A DNA stretch of 64,000 bases from contig OX465104.1 in assembly GCA_949987565.1 (NCBI GenBank), positions 25,892,137 to 25,956,136 on the forward strand, given 5' to 3'. A model generated the notes under the pieces. It saw nothing but the letters and a program-made list of their open reading frames with translations, searched no databases and was not told the origin of the DNA. Shown here piece by piece: positions 55,001 through 64,000 of this stretch; within the stretch, counting starts at the first letter, position 1, and every line of letters starts with the position of its first letter. This DNA comes from Luidia sarsii. Taxonomy: Eukaryota > Echinodermata > Asteroidea > Paxillosida > Luidiidae. The position numbers and the translations under genes are program-made.

Positions 55001-58000
55001 TGAATTCAAGCCTCGGTGTCCGCTGATGGGAAAGAGAGAGGGGAGAAAGGGGCTTTCTCCTTGCAAGCGCTAACCCGATGGACGAGGGAGTGAAGAATCC
55101 CCCGTCCTTTTTGTCAGTCCGACACGCTGTTATTATGCATGCAACAGGAAACAGCCGGCCTTTGGAGGTGGCGCGCCTCGCTGCTCAGTTGCCCCGGAGA
55201 CTCATTCACTCGTCATGGCGGCAGCTGCAGGCTGAGAGCTCTCAGGCCCACGAGAGACCTCTTCGGTGAATCCAAGTCTCCTTTTCAGATGTCTGTCCTC
55301 GACCGCTTCCCAACACAGCGAGCCTCGATGGGAGTCCGTTAATTATTACATATCGGTGTCGAGTGCCACTCGATTTCGGCAGCGACTAGAAACACTGGGT
55401 GCCGCGTTCACAACAGCGCCCTTTGACCTTCAAAAGAGCAGCGCGATGTTTTCGCCGCACCCCCCTCAGTCGGAAAGCTTCATCCTGTGTAATAAAAGTA
55501 TGGCAGGATTTTCTCATAAATGATCTTCTCTTCAATTTGTTACTTAGTCTGTGAAGGATGGTCTGTCTCGTTGCTGGCAGGGGGAGGTTTCTTCGCGCAT
55601 TACGGCGACGTATCGACAAGATCATGGATCGAAGATCCTGTCCCTTGTTGCTAACGGACGGGCGTTGTAAAGGCCACTGAATGGGCTTTTTTGGGACGGT
55701 GAATGGCCTCCGTTGTACCCCCAATTTTCTCTTGTGGGAAAACCCTGGAGGATCGATGGTGGGTGTGCGATTGGAATGGGGGTCGTCGGGGGCCTGTGTG
55801 GATGGCCCCCTAGCGTCGAGTGAAGAGGGGCCAGAGAGAGATGAAAAGCCGCCGTGTGATTGTCCACATGATGGTGACAAAGACACCAGGCTGTAAAAGT
55901 CCTCTTGATTAAGGAGATTTGGGCGCCGCTCTGGTGGGCGAGGAGGAGGAGGAACAAGAGGAGGAGTCGGCAAAAGACTAGTGGGCCTGGCGGACAGTAA
56001 AACTCGCCAGTAATCAGCCGGTCTTCGTTAATTTGCCCGAAAAGAGGCGTTTTGCCCATTTCATAGACAATGCGCTCAAAGCAAATCCCAGTGGCGGTGC
56101 GCGCGTATGCTCGGTTACCTTTGATATAACATGTTTGGTAGCCCATGGAAACCAGTGCGTGAAAAGCCCCGGCCGGGCAGCCGAATAATGGGATTAAGAG
56201 ATTGGCCTGCCAGCAATTTCCCAGTTGGTTTTATGGGGGGTGAAAACAAGAGAGGGCTGGGGTCTCCTTAAAGACGAAAAAAGTGGACGCAGCTCGAAAA
56301 CAGCCAACAGGACATGCAACCTGATTTCGCCTCACGTAACTTGATTCAGATTTCAACGCAGGACAGAAAGGCTCTGTGGCCCAAGGTCGTCTTCGGAATG
56401 TCTTTTTATATATAACGGCCAACCTCCGTTCATCCTGATTCAGAGAGTGAAGAGGATGAACAGGACCATTCTTCGAACGAGGACAAAACTTAATAGACGC
56501 AGCACAATATGAAATGAAGTGGGTTTTGTTGGCTTAAACACGGCATGCGTATTCGACAATCCACAAGCTGACCGAGGTTATACTCTAAGTAACTGTTATA
56601 CATTGGCCCCTTAGTCGTTAGTCGCTTTCGAAACGCGTGAAATCTGCATGATATCGAAAATGTACCCAGTAGTTGCCACAGTGGAGCCTATACCAGCATT
56701 GTGTGCAACATATAATGTGTGGTATACGACACATTATGAGGCAAAGTCCGCTGATGTGGCAACTAAGCGCCGTAAAATATCTATCCATGTGCGTCTCTTA
56801 TCTCAGTGGTGGTGCTGTTTGGGTCATTGCTGACGTCTTGGATCATGAAATAAATTCGATCACACAAACACATGCTTGCAATGTTGGTACACACACTGTG
56901 TACATTAGTACACAAGATTCGACACAGCCCCGGCTTCAAAATCCTGCCATAACTTAGCTTGTCTATAGCTTATTGGTAGCAGAACATTTTTCGAAGACAG
57001 AATGTACTTTGTAGGCCTATAGGCCTACACAGGCTGTGTCTTGGGTATCGACTAAACATTGTGAACGACATGCTTAGCACCAACGAAGAACAAGAAAGAT
57101 TTTGTTCATGCTCATGGATATCTTGGACGAACCCTGAGGCAGAGCCATAGCCAGTGGTCAGGGGAAGGGGCCCGTGCGTGTTCTAAAGCAACTTGCCCTA
57201 AGCCATAGCCATAAACCAATGCTATAAGTTAAGCCATTGCTAGCTACATTTGTCATCTCAAAATGTTTGATCTTCACCACCCACAGCTAATTTTGCAAAC
57301 GTATACGTGGCTCCTATACAATTACCAAACGTCCAATCATCACTCGGTCGTCTAGTATCCAAGCATTGGGCTCCTCGTATCCAGGCAAACGCGCCTCGGT
57401 ATCCAAGCACGCACTCCCCAACGTATCCAGGTAGAAAATCTACCTCGTCCCCAATCGCCTGCACGATGCACCCAGAGAGTACCTGGATGTCTTTCGTGTG
57501 CGAGCAAAGTTGGCTTCTCGTAAGATGAGGCTCTAACGTCTTTTTATTCGATGTTTGCCAAAAGAGAATCCCTAAAACTGAGAGAGCGGGTCTACCCTTT
57601 GAAAGATCTTCTCGATCCAAGAGCAAGGGAAAAAACTAATCTCCATTAATTTTGTGCCGGCGAGCGTTAAAATACCGATGTCTCATAAAATGTGTCACAT
57701 TGACTCAATGTTGTGCCAAGCACAGAGACTTGGGTCTATGGGTCAAGGCAATCCCTTGCACGACCTATTCGTCTTGGTATACCTTCAATCACGGAGGAAG
57801 AAACTCCTCCATGCTTGAATGGGGGAGGCAGAGAAAAGCCCGATTTGAGCGGCTTGTGCTATTAGAAGATTAAGGGGCTGAGTCTTGTGGTCACCCTGTG
57901 AAGTGGGATTTACAGGGTGGCAGTGAAAACACCACCCGAGGTTGATCTGTGAGTGTTGGACTGGTGGACTCTTAATGGTCACCATGTCCCCGTCTTCAGA

Positions 58001-59237
58001 CCTTCCGGTTGAAATTTCTCATCCCTTCCGAAATGCGCTCCCAAGCCAGTCTCTGGAGCCACGTAGCCTCTCAGACTCTGGAGTCACACGGACAAGATTA
58101 TTTTTCTCTTCTTCTCTCGAAAAGTCGCGGTGAGGGTTTGTGTGTGTATGGGATGCATCCTCCGTTAAAACTCCCAGTCACTTAGAACCCCATTTCCCTC
58201 TCAATAACAGGCCCGACTCTGAGCGGTATTTTGTTCGCGTCTTGTTGCCAAAGAACGAAGCCCTTTGCCGGAGAACGGTGCGTCGTTTCTCGGCCCAATT
58301 TCGCCTGTAGTGTGACAAGGAAGCCCTTGCTGCGGTTTGCGTGCGTCTCCCCCTTTCTTCCTTTGTGGGCCAACACTCACCCACTTATCTACACCCCTTC
58401 TTTTTTTGCCCGAGGTTCTTTTGGGAGGGGTTTGTTCCTCTCTAAAAGGGGGTCCGGTTAGGCACTGGGGAACCCTTGGTGGGCTTCTGCGTGTTCTTCA
58501 TCAATGAGATTAGGCCAGGCCTTTGTGACTTTTGTTCTTTGGGAAAATATTCTGCGATAACTGAAATTGGATTGTAATGGGCTGCTCATAGGGGTCTGTA
58601 AAGACTGTTTACGTCGAGTAAGACTAATGGCTGTTTCGTGAAGACCTCAGGGTTGGCTATATTTGGTAGGTTGCTTTAAAAAAAGCAAATAATGTCATTC
58701 TTTTGACCCCTTAACTCTGTGATGGGTTTAAGGGCATTTGTCCCATTACCCACCAGTCAAGGAAGGCAAAAACAGAGAGCCCATCTTTGCATAGACGCTT
58801 TCTGCTAAGACATCTGGTGATGAGTACAGGAACACCAGCGGGCAGGATCGGAGATGGACGAGGCAGGAAAACAGCCGATTCTTTTCCCCCATCGGAGTGG
58901 CTTGGTCCAATGGTTGTGCAAGGGCCCCTGAAGGCCAGACCTGTGTGTGTAAACGCAGAGCTCAACCCCCTCTCCCCGTCTACTCTTTGGACTCATTGGC
59001 ATGATAATGCGTCACAATTAACGCGCAGATAATAGCTGTTATACGGTGGCCCAACCCTCGCCCACTCCCAGTATACTATGGGTGGACTCAGGGAGGCGAA
59101 TTTAATTGCCCCTGATGGCAACTCCTCCGAGGCCCGTCGATGTGGTGGTCTATTCCGGTCCACCCTTCCTGAACACAAAAATGATATCCAAACACGCATC
59201 CAGCAGGGACATGCTGCGGTGACGAAGCCATTGAGAG

Positions 59238-59787
59238 GTGAGTTGTTTTAACGTCCCTTGTACGAAGCTCCTCACAATGCTGCCGTGTCAGCGGCAGATG
59301 CCCGTCGGTCCTACCGACTAAATTAAATTCGACACTCCGTGAAGTGACCGCTTTGTGTTCGCGTGGACGCCGGACAATTCTGCCCGATTGTCCTGACGAT
59401 ATTAGCCGGCCGGCAGACAAAGGGTGCGAAATGTCACCAACCTCGAGCTCGGCCTTGTCTTGGATCTCCACACCTCGCAATTTCCTGCGGAATGTAAACG
59501 TTGATTTTTCTTTCTTGGGCGGAGGAGTTGAGGATGGCACGAGAGGAGACTCCTTGGTTGTGTGCGCTGTTAAAATATGCGATGGTATGAGCGACTTCTC
59601 ATTTGAAGCTTGATCGTCGAGTCAGCTTGGATGTCATCTTACACCAACTTCCTAGAAATCTAGAAAGTATTTCTACTTCAGGATGAACAACCTGGTTACT
59701 ATGGGGTTTTACAGATGGGAAGCTTTACAGCTTTGTTGATTTTGTTTTTAAGAGAAGGACTATCAACATTTCTAGCAACTTTTTTAG
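59238..59787 (+). other. Candidate 5'-UTR intron of gene D
   Basis: A strong donor GAGAG|GTGAGTTG and an acceptor CAACTTTTTTAG|GGAAG lie 10 bp before the ATGATGG start. An alternative acceptor is GTTTTTAAG at about 59752. This parallels the arrangement of gene C. Confidence 0.4.
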
Positions 59788-59797
59788 GGAAGAGAAA

Positions 59798-61207
59798 ATG
59801 ATGGAAACGATGTACACTCGCCTCGGCACGAGCCAGCAAGCGAAGGTTCTGAGCAAATCCAGCGACCGACTCTTTGTGGTGACCAGAAAACCGCTGACGC
59901 CGCTGCCGACAATAGCGGCGGGCGCCGGCTCGGCAGGAGGCGAGGACTTGACTGACAGACCCAGCCGAGAGTCACTAGCCGAGCGAGGAGCGGTCACCGC
60001 CCCGAAGAATCCCCAGCCGACGCACCCGAGCTTCGAGCTGGGCAAGCGGGTCAAGAAGAACGGCACCACGGCCACCACGGTCAGAGTCGTCTTCCCCAAG
60101 GAGCGCCCTGGTGGCGTTGACGGGATCGGGCTCGGCGGACGAGGCCCGGGAAGCGAGATGCCTCCCGGGGCCGGCAAGGCCAGAATCCCGGCCGTCAGAC
60201 GCGCCGATCTTCGGCGCAGCGAGTCCATGGAAGGCCTGAGAGCGCGGCAGAACTCCCCGGACTTGGACGAAGCTCACGTCGGGGGAAACGCGTCCTGGGG
60301 CGCCGCCGATTCCTTCTCCCAGGTCCGCACCATGGGCGGCAGGAGGGAGCGTGAGCTGGAGGATCACCACATCAACTGCATGCATCCGCACGTGACGCGG
60401 GTGGACATCCTCTTCAAGCCGCTCGGCACTGTCGAAGGGAGCGTGGAGGGGGAGGTCAAGCCCAAGGCTCGCCCCAGGAGGAGCCGGGGACTGGTGGCCC
60501 GACAGCTGACCAAGTCCACGCCGTTCGGCAGCAAGGAATCCGTCCAGTCTCTGTCCTCGACGGCTTCGGACGCTCTGCCCAGGCCGGGCAAGTCCGAGGA
60601 TCGGAGCCAGCCCGTTGAGATCGCAGGGACCGGGACTGGAGCGGAGGGTGCCTGGGACTCGGCCGCCTACACGGCCAAGAACACCCGCATCGAGTTCGCC
60701 AGAACCTTGCACGTCCCGCGGCCGTTCGTGGTTCGCAAGGACCGGCGCTGGGCCGGCCGGCGGGCATCCCAGGAGAAGATCCGCCTGTGCAGCCGCCACC
60801 TCCAGCACGCCCGGCCCGCCCCGATCCGACGCCTGCCCCCGGCCGCGTCAGGCGCCTACCCGCTCTGCCCGGACCACCTCCGCGATCCCTGGCTGGTCAC
60901 GCCGAGTCAGCGACGCTTCCAGACCAACAATCCGCTCAATCTCACCGCACGGTCTCCCAAGCACTCGCTGGGCGTCACTAGATTCCGACACAACGGGATG
61001 GTGGTGGGGCCGTCCCATCCCCACCTTCACCTGGCCGCCATCAACTCCGTCTACAACTGCAACAGGGCGTCCATGAACTCCGATGCCGACACTCCGCCGA
61101 CCAGCGAGGCCGACAGTCTCGAGTTCCTGGACGATTTCGAAACCTACAATCTCAAGAAGAAAGTGGACCTCATGATAGACCAGTTCCACCACCTCGGTCC
61201 TGGCTAA
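59798..61207 (+). CDS. Unrecognised 469-residue protein, single coding exon (gene D)
   Basis: ATG to TAA uninterrupted, very GC-rich against AT-rich flanks. It is basic and low-complexity: LSKSSDRLFVVTRKPLTPLP (18-37), Gly/Pro-rich 100-130, RRADLRRSESMEGLRARQ (134-151) and NSPDLDE (152-158). A more structured-looking part begins near DHHINCMHPHVTRVDILFKP (189-208), then RIEFARTLHVPRPFVVRKDR and QEKIRLCSRHLQHARPAPIR. The C-terminus is acidic-helical: SLEFLDDFETYNLKKKVDLM, IDQFHHLGPG. No domain was recognised. ADLRRS parallels ADLRHS in gene A. The antisense strand is also open over long stretches, an expected effect of GC-rich codons. Confidence 0.75.
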   Translation: MMETMYTRLGTSQQAKVLSKSSDRLFVVTRKPLTPLPTIAAGAGSAGGEDLTDRPSRESLAERGAVTAPKNPQPTHPSFELGKRVKKNGTTATTVRVVFPKERPGGVDGIGLGGRGPGSEMPPGAGKARIPAVRRADLRRSESMEGLRARQNSPDLDEAHVGGNASWGAADSFSQVRTMGGRRERELEDHHINCMHPHVTRVDILFKPLGTVEGSVEGEVKPKARPRRSRGLVARQLTKSTPFGSKESVQSLSSTASDALPRPGKSEDRSQPVEIAGTGTGAEGAWDSAAYTAKNTRIEFARTLHVPRPFVVRKDRRWAGRRASQEKIRLCSRHLQHARPAPIRRLPPAASGAYPLCPDHLRDPWLVTPSQRRFQTNNPLNLTARSPKHSLGVTRFRHNGMVVGPSHPHLHLAAINSVYNCNRASMNSDADTPPTSEADSLEFLDDFETYNLKKKVDLMIDQFHHLGPG

Positions 61208-61599
61208 CATCCCGGGGAGGCACATTTCACCATCCAAGTTTTCTTTGGCATCCCAATTCTGTTGAATTTAAATTTATTCACCAACCAAGAACCGATGATC
61301 AAAAATGATCCACATTTGGTCAGTCGCTCCAAATTTGTCATGTTTAGCAAAAGACTTTATACAGTATAGAAGCTTATACGAAACAGAGACAGGTTATTAA
61401 TAGTGTGCTTTGTGCTTTACCCTGGAACCAGTTTTACAGCTTGTGGATTATGCAGCTGAGAAGAAACTCGTTGGTGTAGCACCGCATTGACACGCTTCAA
61501 CGTGTGTCACAGCAGCATCACGGACCTTTGCAATGTTCTACACTGTGGTGCTCATGTCACTCGCTATTGCATGTTATGGGCAGTTAAGTGGAAGGTTTG

Positions 61600-61710
61600 C
61601 GGTGACAACATGTAACACTTCTCTTCCGAGAAGGAGTGTGGCTCTGAAAAGAGCCGGTAACTCGACGTTTCGGGCAGTGTGTACTCTGCCCGCCGTCAGG
61701 AGACTGTTAG
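61600..61710 (-). mobile_element. Second-family hairpin/GAAACGT repeat, copy 2
   Basis: On the - strand: CCTGACGG, perfect 7-bp stem CGGGCAG / CTGCCCG around loop AGTACACA, then AAACGTCGAG, GGCTCTTTTCAGAGCC and ACACTCCTTCTC ... GTGTTACATG. It aligns with 50440-50560, which lacks most of the GGCTCTTTTCAGAGCC hairpin. Confidence 0.6.
61640..61655 (-). other. Histone-mRNA-type stem-loop sequence
   Basis: GGCTCTTTTCAGAGCC, followed by ACAC, matches the consensus of the 3' stem-loop of replication-dependent histone mRNAs (6-bp stem, 4-nt loop, A-rich/AC 3' flank). No histone coding sequence lies nearby; the hairpin is inside a dispersed repeat. It is either a coincidence or a captured/evolved processing signal. 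Confidence 0.5.
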
Positions 61711-63541
61711 TCTGTATGGTCAGATAGTTTCAGATGTCGTTGTGGTATGTTTCTATCTCTCACCAATAATTATATCACCAAGACAGTTGTAGGGTTGCTA
61801 TTGGCAAATATGATATTTATTGCTTGGCACTTTCAACCTCAGGGATATTTTTGCCTGACGTTTTACACAGTGAAGACCTATTTCTCGACAACAGGGTTTA
61901 AATGCAGCAAAGTATCCATTTGTTTTCGCAGCACGCGATAAAAATTGTAAGCACCTGGTTATCTGTTGAATCGAACGGGGTCTAATTCTGCCTTAGCTGC
62001 TTGTTGGTTCCAAATTGCATCCTAGGAAAACCTGAAAGCTCTTTTCCTTCTGCAGTTTCAAGAAAAATGGAGTTACTGTTTGATCTATAATGACCAATGC
62101 GTGTATGGTTGCTCGCTTGCTGTTTTGCCCTTCGCATGTCGATTTACCACTGCACATACATGGACCAGAAATGATACAAAAACATTCAGTACCTAAAAAT
62201 AAATTTGGTACCACTTAGGCTGGGCGTAATTGCTCCTAAACTAATAGCAGTTTGATTTCCCTGAGAGGTGTAAGGGTTAAGTATGCTGATATGGTTCGTT
62301 CTATTATATCCTTCTATCATTAATTCAATGAGTGCTGACAAAGATAGCAAATGATTACAACGTGGGGTTTATACATTTCGATGCTATCGCATTAATATTA
62401 ATGCCGATGATCCAATTGCATGAAAAAAATTAAAATGTATTCTCTTGTCTGTAGTATAGCCTCAACTATTTCATCCAAGCATAATACTACCCTATTTACC
62501 ACAACCTTATTTGATTTGATAGATTGATATATAGATGTGCTTGACATTATAATGACGATGCTTCGTTGTGCATGGAAAGTGTCTTCTGAAAAGTTGTTGT
62601 GTGTACGGCGTACCGTTTAGAACTGCGCACCGTCTCTGTTTTCTCCTTTTCCTTGCCGAGTTTCTTCAGAAAGTATTCATTAGAGTGCATGCCTATGTTA
62701 AGTTATACTATAATTATATCTTGCTTTGAATATAAAACATTCTTGTTTGAAGTGAGTTTTTATTGCACCTGTGATCCGTCCAGTAAATAGTCGTCCAGCC
62801 GTTGTCTATCACAGTCTTGATAAAGGGGCGGGTTTGTTGTTGACTGGTAATAAAAGACCAGTTGTCATGACGACCAACAACAGCGCCCCAACGCTGTTAA
62901 ATACCTTGCCGGTTGGTTATCGACTATCTGTCAACCAATGCTATCGTTTACAACAGCTGTTCTGTATTCATTTGAAGATATTCTAGGCCACACCCACCAA
63001 TGAAGGTCAAATTCAGATCCTCTTGCACTGTTTTTCCATGTTCTATCGGTTACATGCTCTAAATATCGAGTTGACTTGAAAACAATATAGAGGGCGCCCT
63101 GACAAGAAGACCATGTATTAGTTTCGCACGACATTCTCAGCCAGGCCAGGATGTATAGTGTCCTAATGCAGCGCAATTACTGTCTGAGTAGACGAATCAC
63201 CCAGTCATAGACTGGTGGGCATGTCTATGGTTGATACCCGACACGTGACTCGGTGGCAGATCTCTCACCGTGATGACGTAGGGATGAACACGTGATGCAC
63301 TAAGCTGCCAATCAAGCCAAGTGCGTTGTCAGATGCTGCAAAGGCAACGGTGACGTTGTCGTAGGAGTGTTCTTTCGTGTTGTACCATCCACTCTGTACG
63401 ATGAACAGTTGACGATGAGTATCCGATCAGAAATCTGGGAAGACAATACATCCGCTCTATTCAGAACCATCCAATCATGTGCGCCGCTACGACGACTCAG
63501 CGTTAATATTCATGAGTGCTGAATTCAATCTACTTTTGACC

Positions 63542-63660
63542 ACAAGTGATGTACAAAATGTTGCAAACTGCTTACTGACTTAACTTACCAAAATGGAAAT
63601 CTCAAGATTTAGTGGGCCTGACGTTTCGATCCTAGCAGGACCTTTCTCTAAGGCAGAGTC
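63542..63660 (-). mobile_element. Dispersed GAAACGTC element (- strand, well preserved)
   Basis: The tail at left (TGTACAAAATGTTGCAAACTG) runs to GTGGGCCTGACGTTTCGATCC, TAGCAGGACCTTTCTC. Flanking ACTTTTGACC (63532-63541) and ACTTTTGCCC (63661-63670) may be a target-site duplication with one mismatch. Confidence 0.7.
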
Positions 63661-63871
63661 ACTTTTGCCCGGAAACATTCAATGTATACACAAAGCCGAG
63701 TGGGGTGTCTGCTTGAATGGTTAGACTGAACAGCGATGGTACATATCCGCATGTAATTCTGATGTATTGTCTTCCCAGACCTCTGATTGGATACTCAACG
63801 GTTCAATGCACAGAGCGGACGGTACAGAACGAAAGAACACTATTTGAACGGTACGGGGACTTGCAGGTCGT

Positions 63872-63992
63872 CGCGCATGCGCAGATCTACGTTCGGCTCG
63901 GACTAGATTTCTTCACATCGGTAACCATGGCTAGAAGACCACTCGATTCAAGCTGGTATATAAGCGAAGCGTGACCTATCAGTTGTTCAGTT
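63872..63992 (+). promoter_or_regulatory. Core promoter: NRF1-like site, TATA box and initiator
   Basis: CGCGCATGCGCA (63872-63883) matches the NRF1 palindrome. TATATAA (63957-63963) is followed by TTCAGTTT, whose A at 63989 lies 32 bp after the first T of the TATA box, the usual TATA-to-start spacing. An earlier TCAGTTG (63979) is an alternative. The transcribed gene would lie beyond the window's right edge. Confidence 0.55.
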
Positions 63993-64000
63993 TAAGGGTC

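Larger units (their letters stand above)
53591..59797. other. Intergenic / 5'-UTR introns between divergent genes C and D
   Basis: On the - strand a donor at 54914 (ATGAAG followed by GTAAGC) and the acceptor at 53640 define a likely 1.27-kb 5'-UTR intron of gene C; the first exon around 54915-55250 is CpG-rich. On the + strand a donor (GAGAG followed by GTGAGT) at 59238 and an acceptor (CTTTTTTAG) at 59787 define a likely 5'-UTR intron of gene D. The middle (about 55.4-59.2 kb) has several open frames of 100-195 codons with no consistent features, which I regard as chance. Confidence 0.5.
61208..63871. other. Intergenic after gene D
   Basis: AT-rich. It contains the second-family hairpin repeat (61600-61710), one dispersed element copy (63542-63660) and an AGGGCGCCCT word near 63090. 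A possible poly(A) signal AATAAA for gene D is near 62199. No gene was recognised. Confidence 0.65.

Noticed and set aside
55386..56146. 195- and 174-codon - strand frames upstream of gene C
   Set aside because: They overlap each other in different frames, have no shared motif with genes A-D and no clear splice continuation; more likely chance in a CpG-rich promoter region, though a 5' exon of gene C is possible nearby.
59975..60808. 277-codon - strand frame antisense to gene D
   Set aside because: It is the complement of very GC-rich codons. The + strand frame is longer, has a good start context and an upstream acceptor.

Overview
This is animal nuclear DNA. It has spliced genes with GT/AG introns up to 14 kb, AT-rich intergenic sequence, many simple-sequence tracts, tRNA-derived SINE remnants and MITE-like elements. 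The abundance of ACATGTAC-type words and the low gene density suggest a marine invertebrate. An invertebrate deuterostome such as an echinoderm or lancelet is my best guess, but nothing in the window proves it.

Layout. (1) 1-30.2 kb, + strand: the 3' two-thirds of a cytohesin (ARNO-type Arf guanine nucleotide exchange factor). Seven coding exons carry the second half of the Sec7 domain, the complete PH domain and the C-terminal polybasic tail; the 5' exons lie before the window. (2) 30.7-33.9 kb, - strand: a complete five-coding-exon COQ7 (5-demethoxyubiquinone hydroxylase), convergent with cytohesin. (3) 34.2-34.5 kb, + strand: a possible two-exon gene start sharing a promoter region with COQ7 (weak). 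(4) 36.2-40.2 kb, - strand: a complete four-exon gene for an unrecognised 239-residue protein. (5) 42.6-61.2 kb: four long, GC-rich, uninterrupted coding regions (370, 383, about 506 and 469 residues; strands +, -, -, +). They encode low-complexity Ser/Pro/Arg/Gly-rich proteins that share short motifs of the RSxxDL type. At least two appear to have a 5'-UTR intron ending just before the coding exon. (6) The last 130 bp look like a core promoter (NRF1-like site, TATA box, initiator) of a + strand gene lying beyond the window.

The most notable non-genic signal is a dispersed element of about 110 bp. It carries a hairpin followed by CGAAACGTC, with a tail ending near TTGCAACATTTTTGTATATC. At least ten copies or half-copies occur, often as head-to-head inverted dimers. 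Four loci are flanked by 12-13 bp direct repeats that look like target-site duplications, and one copy forms a perfect 68-bp palindrome. Two related loci (50.4 and 61.6 kb) carry a different hairpin plus GAAACGT core, and one of them also contains a perfect histone-mRNA-type stem-loop sequence. The hairpin/GAAAC arrangement recalls the core of hammerhead ribozymes carried by Penelope-like retroelements. That link is a hypothesis, not a demonstrated identity.

The cytohesin and COQ7 exons were assembled by hand from splice consensus, reading phase and known family sequence, and all phases close. The other gene models rest on reading frame and splice signals only.
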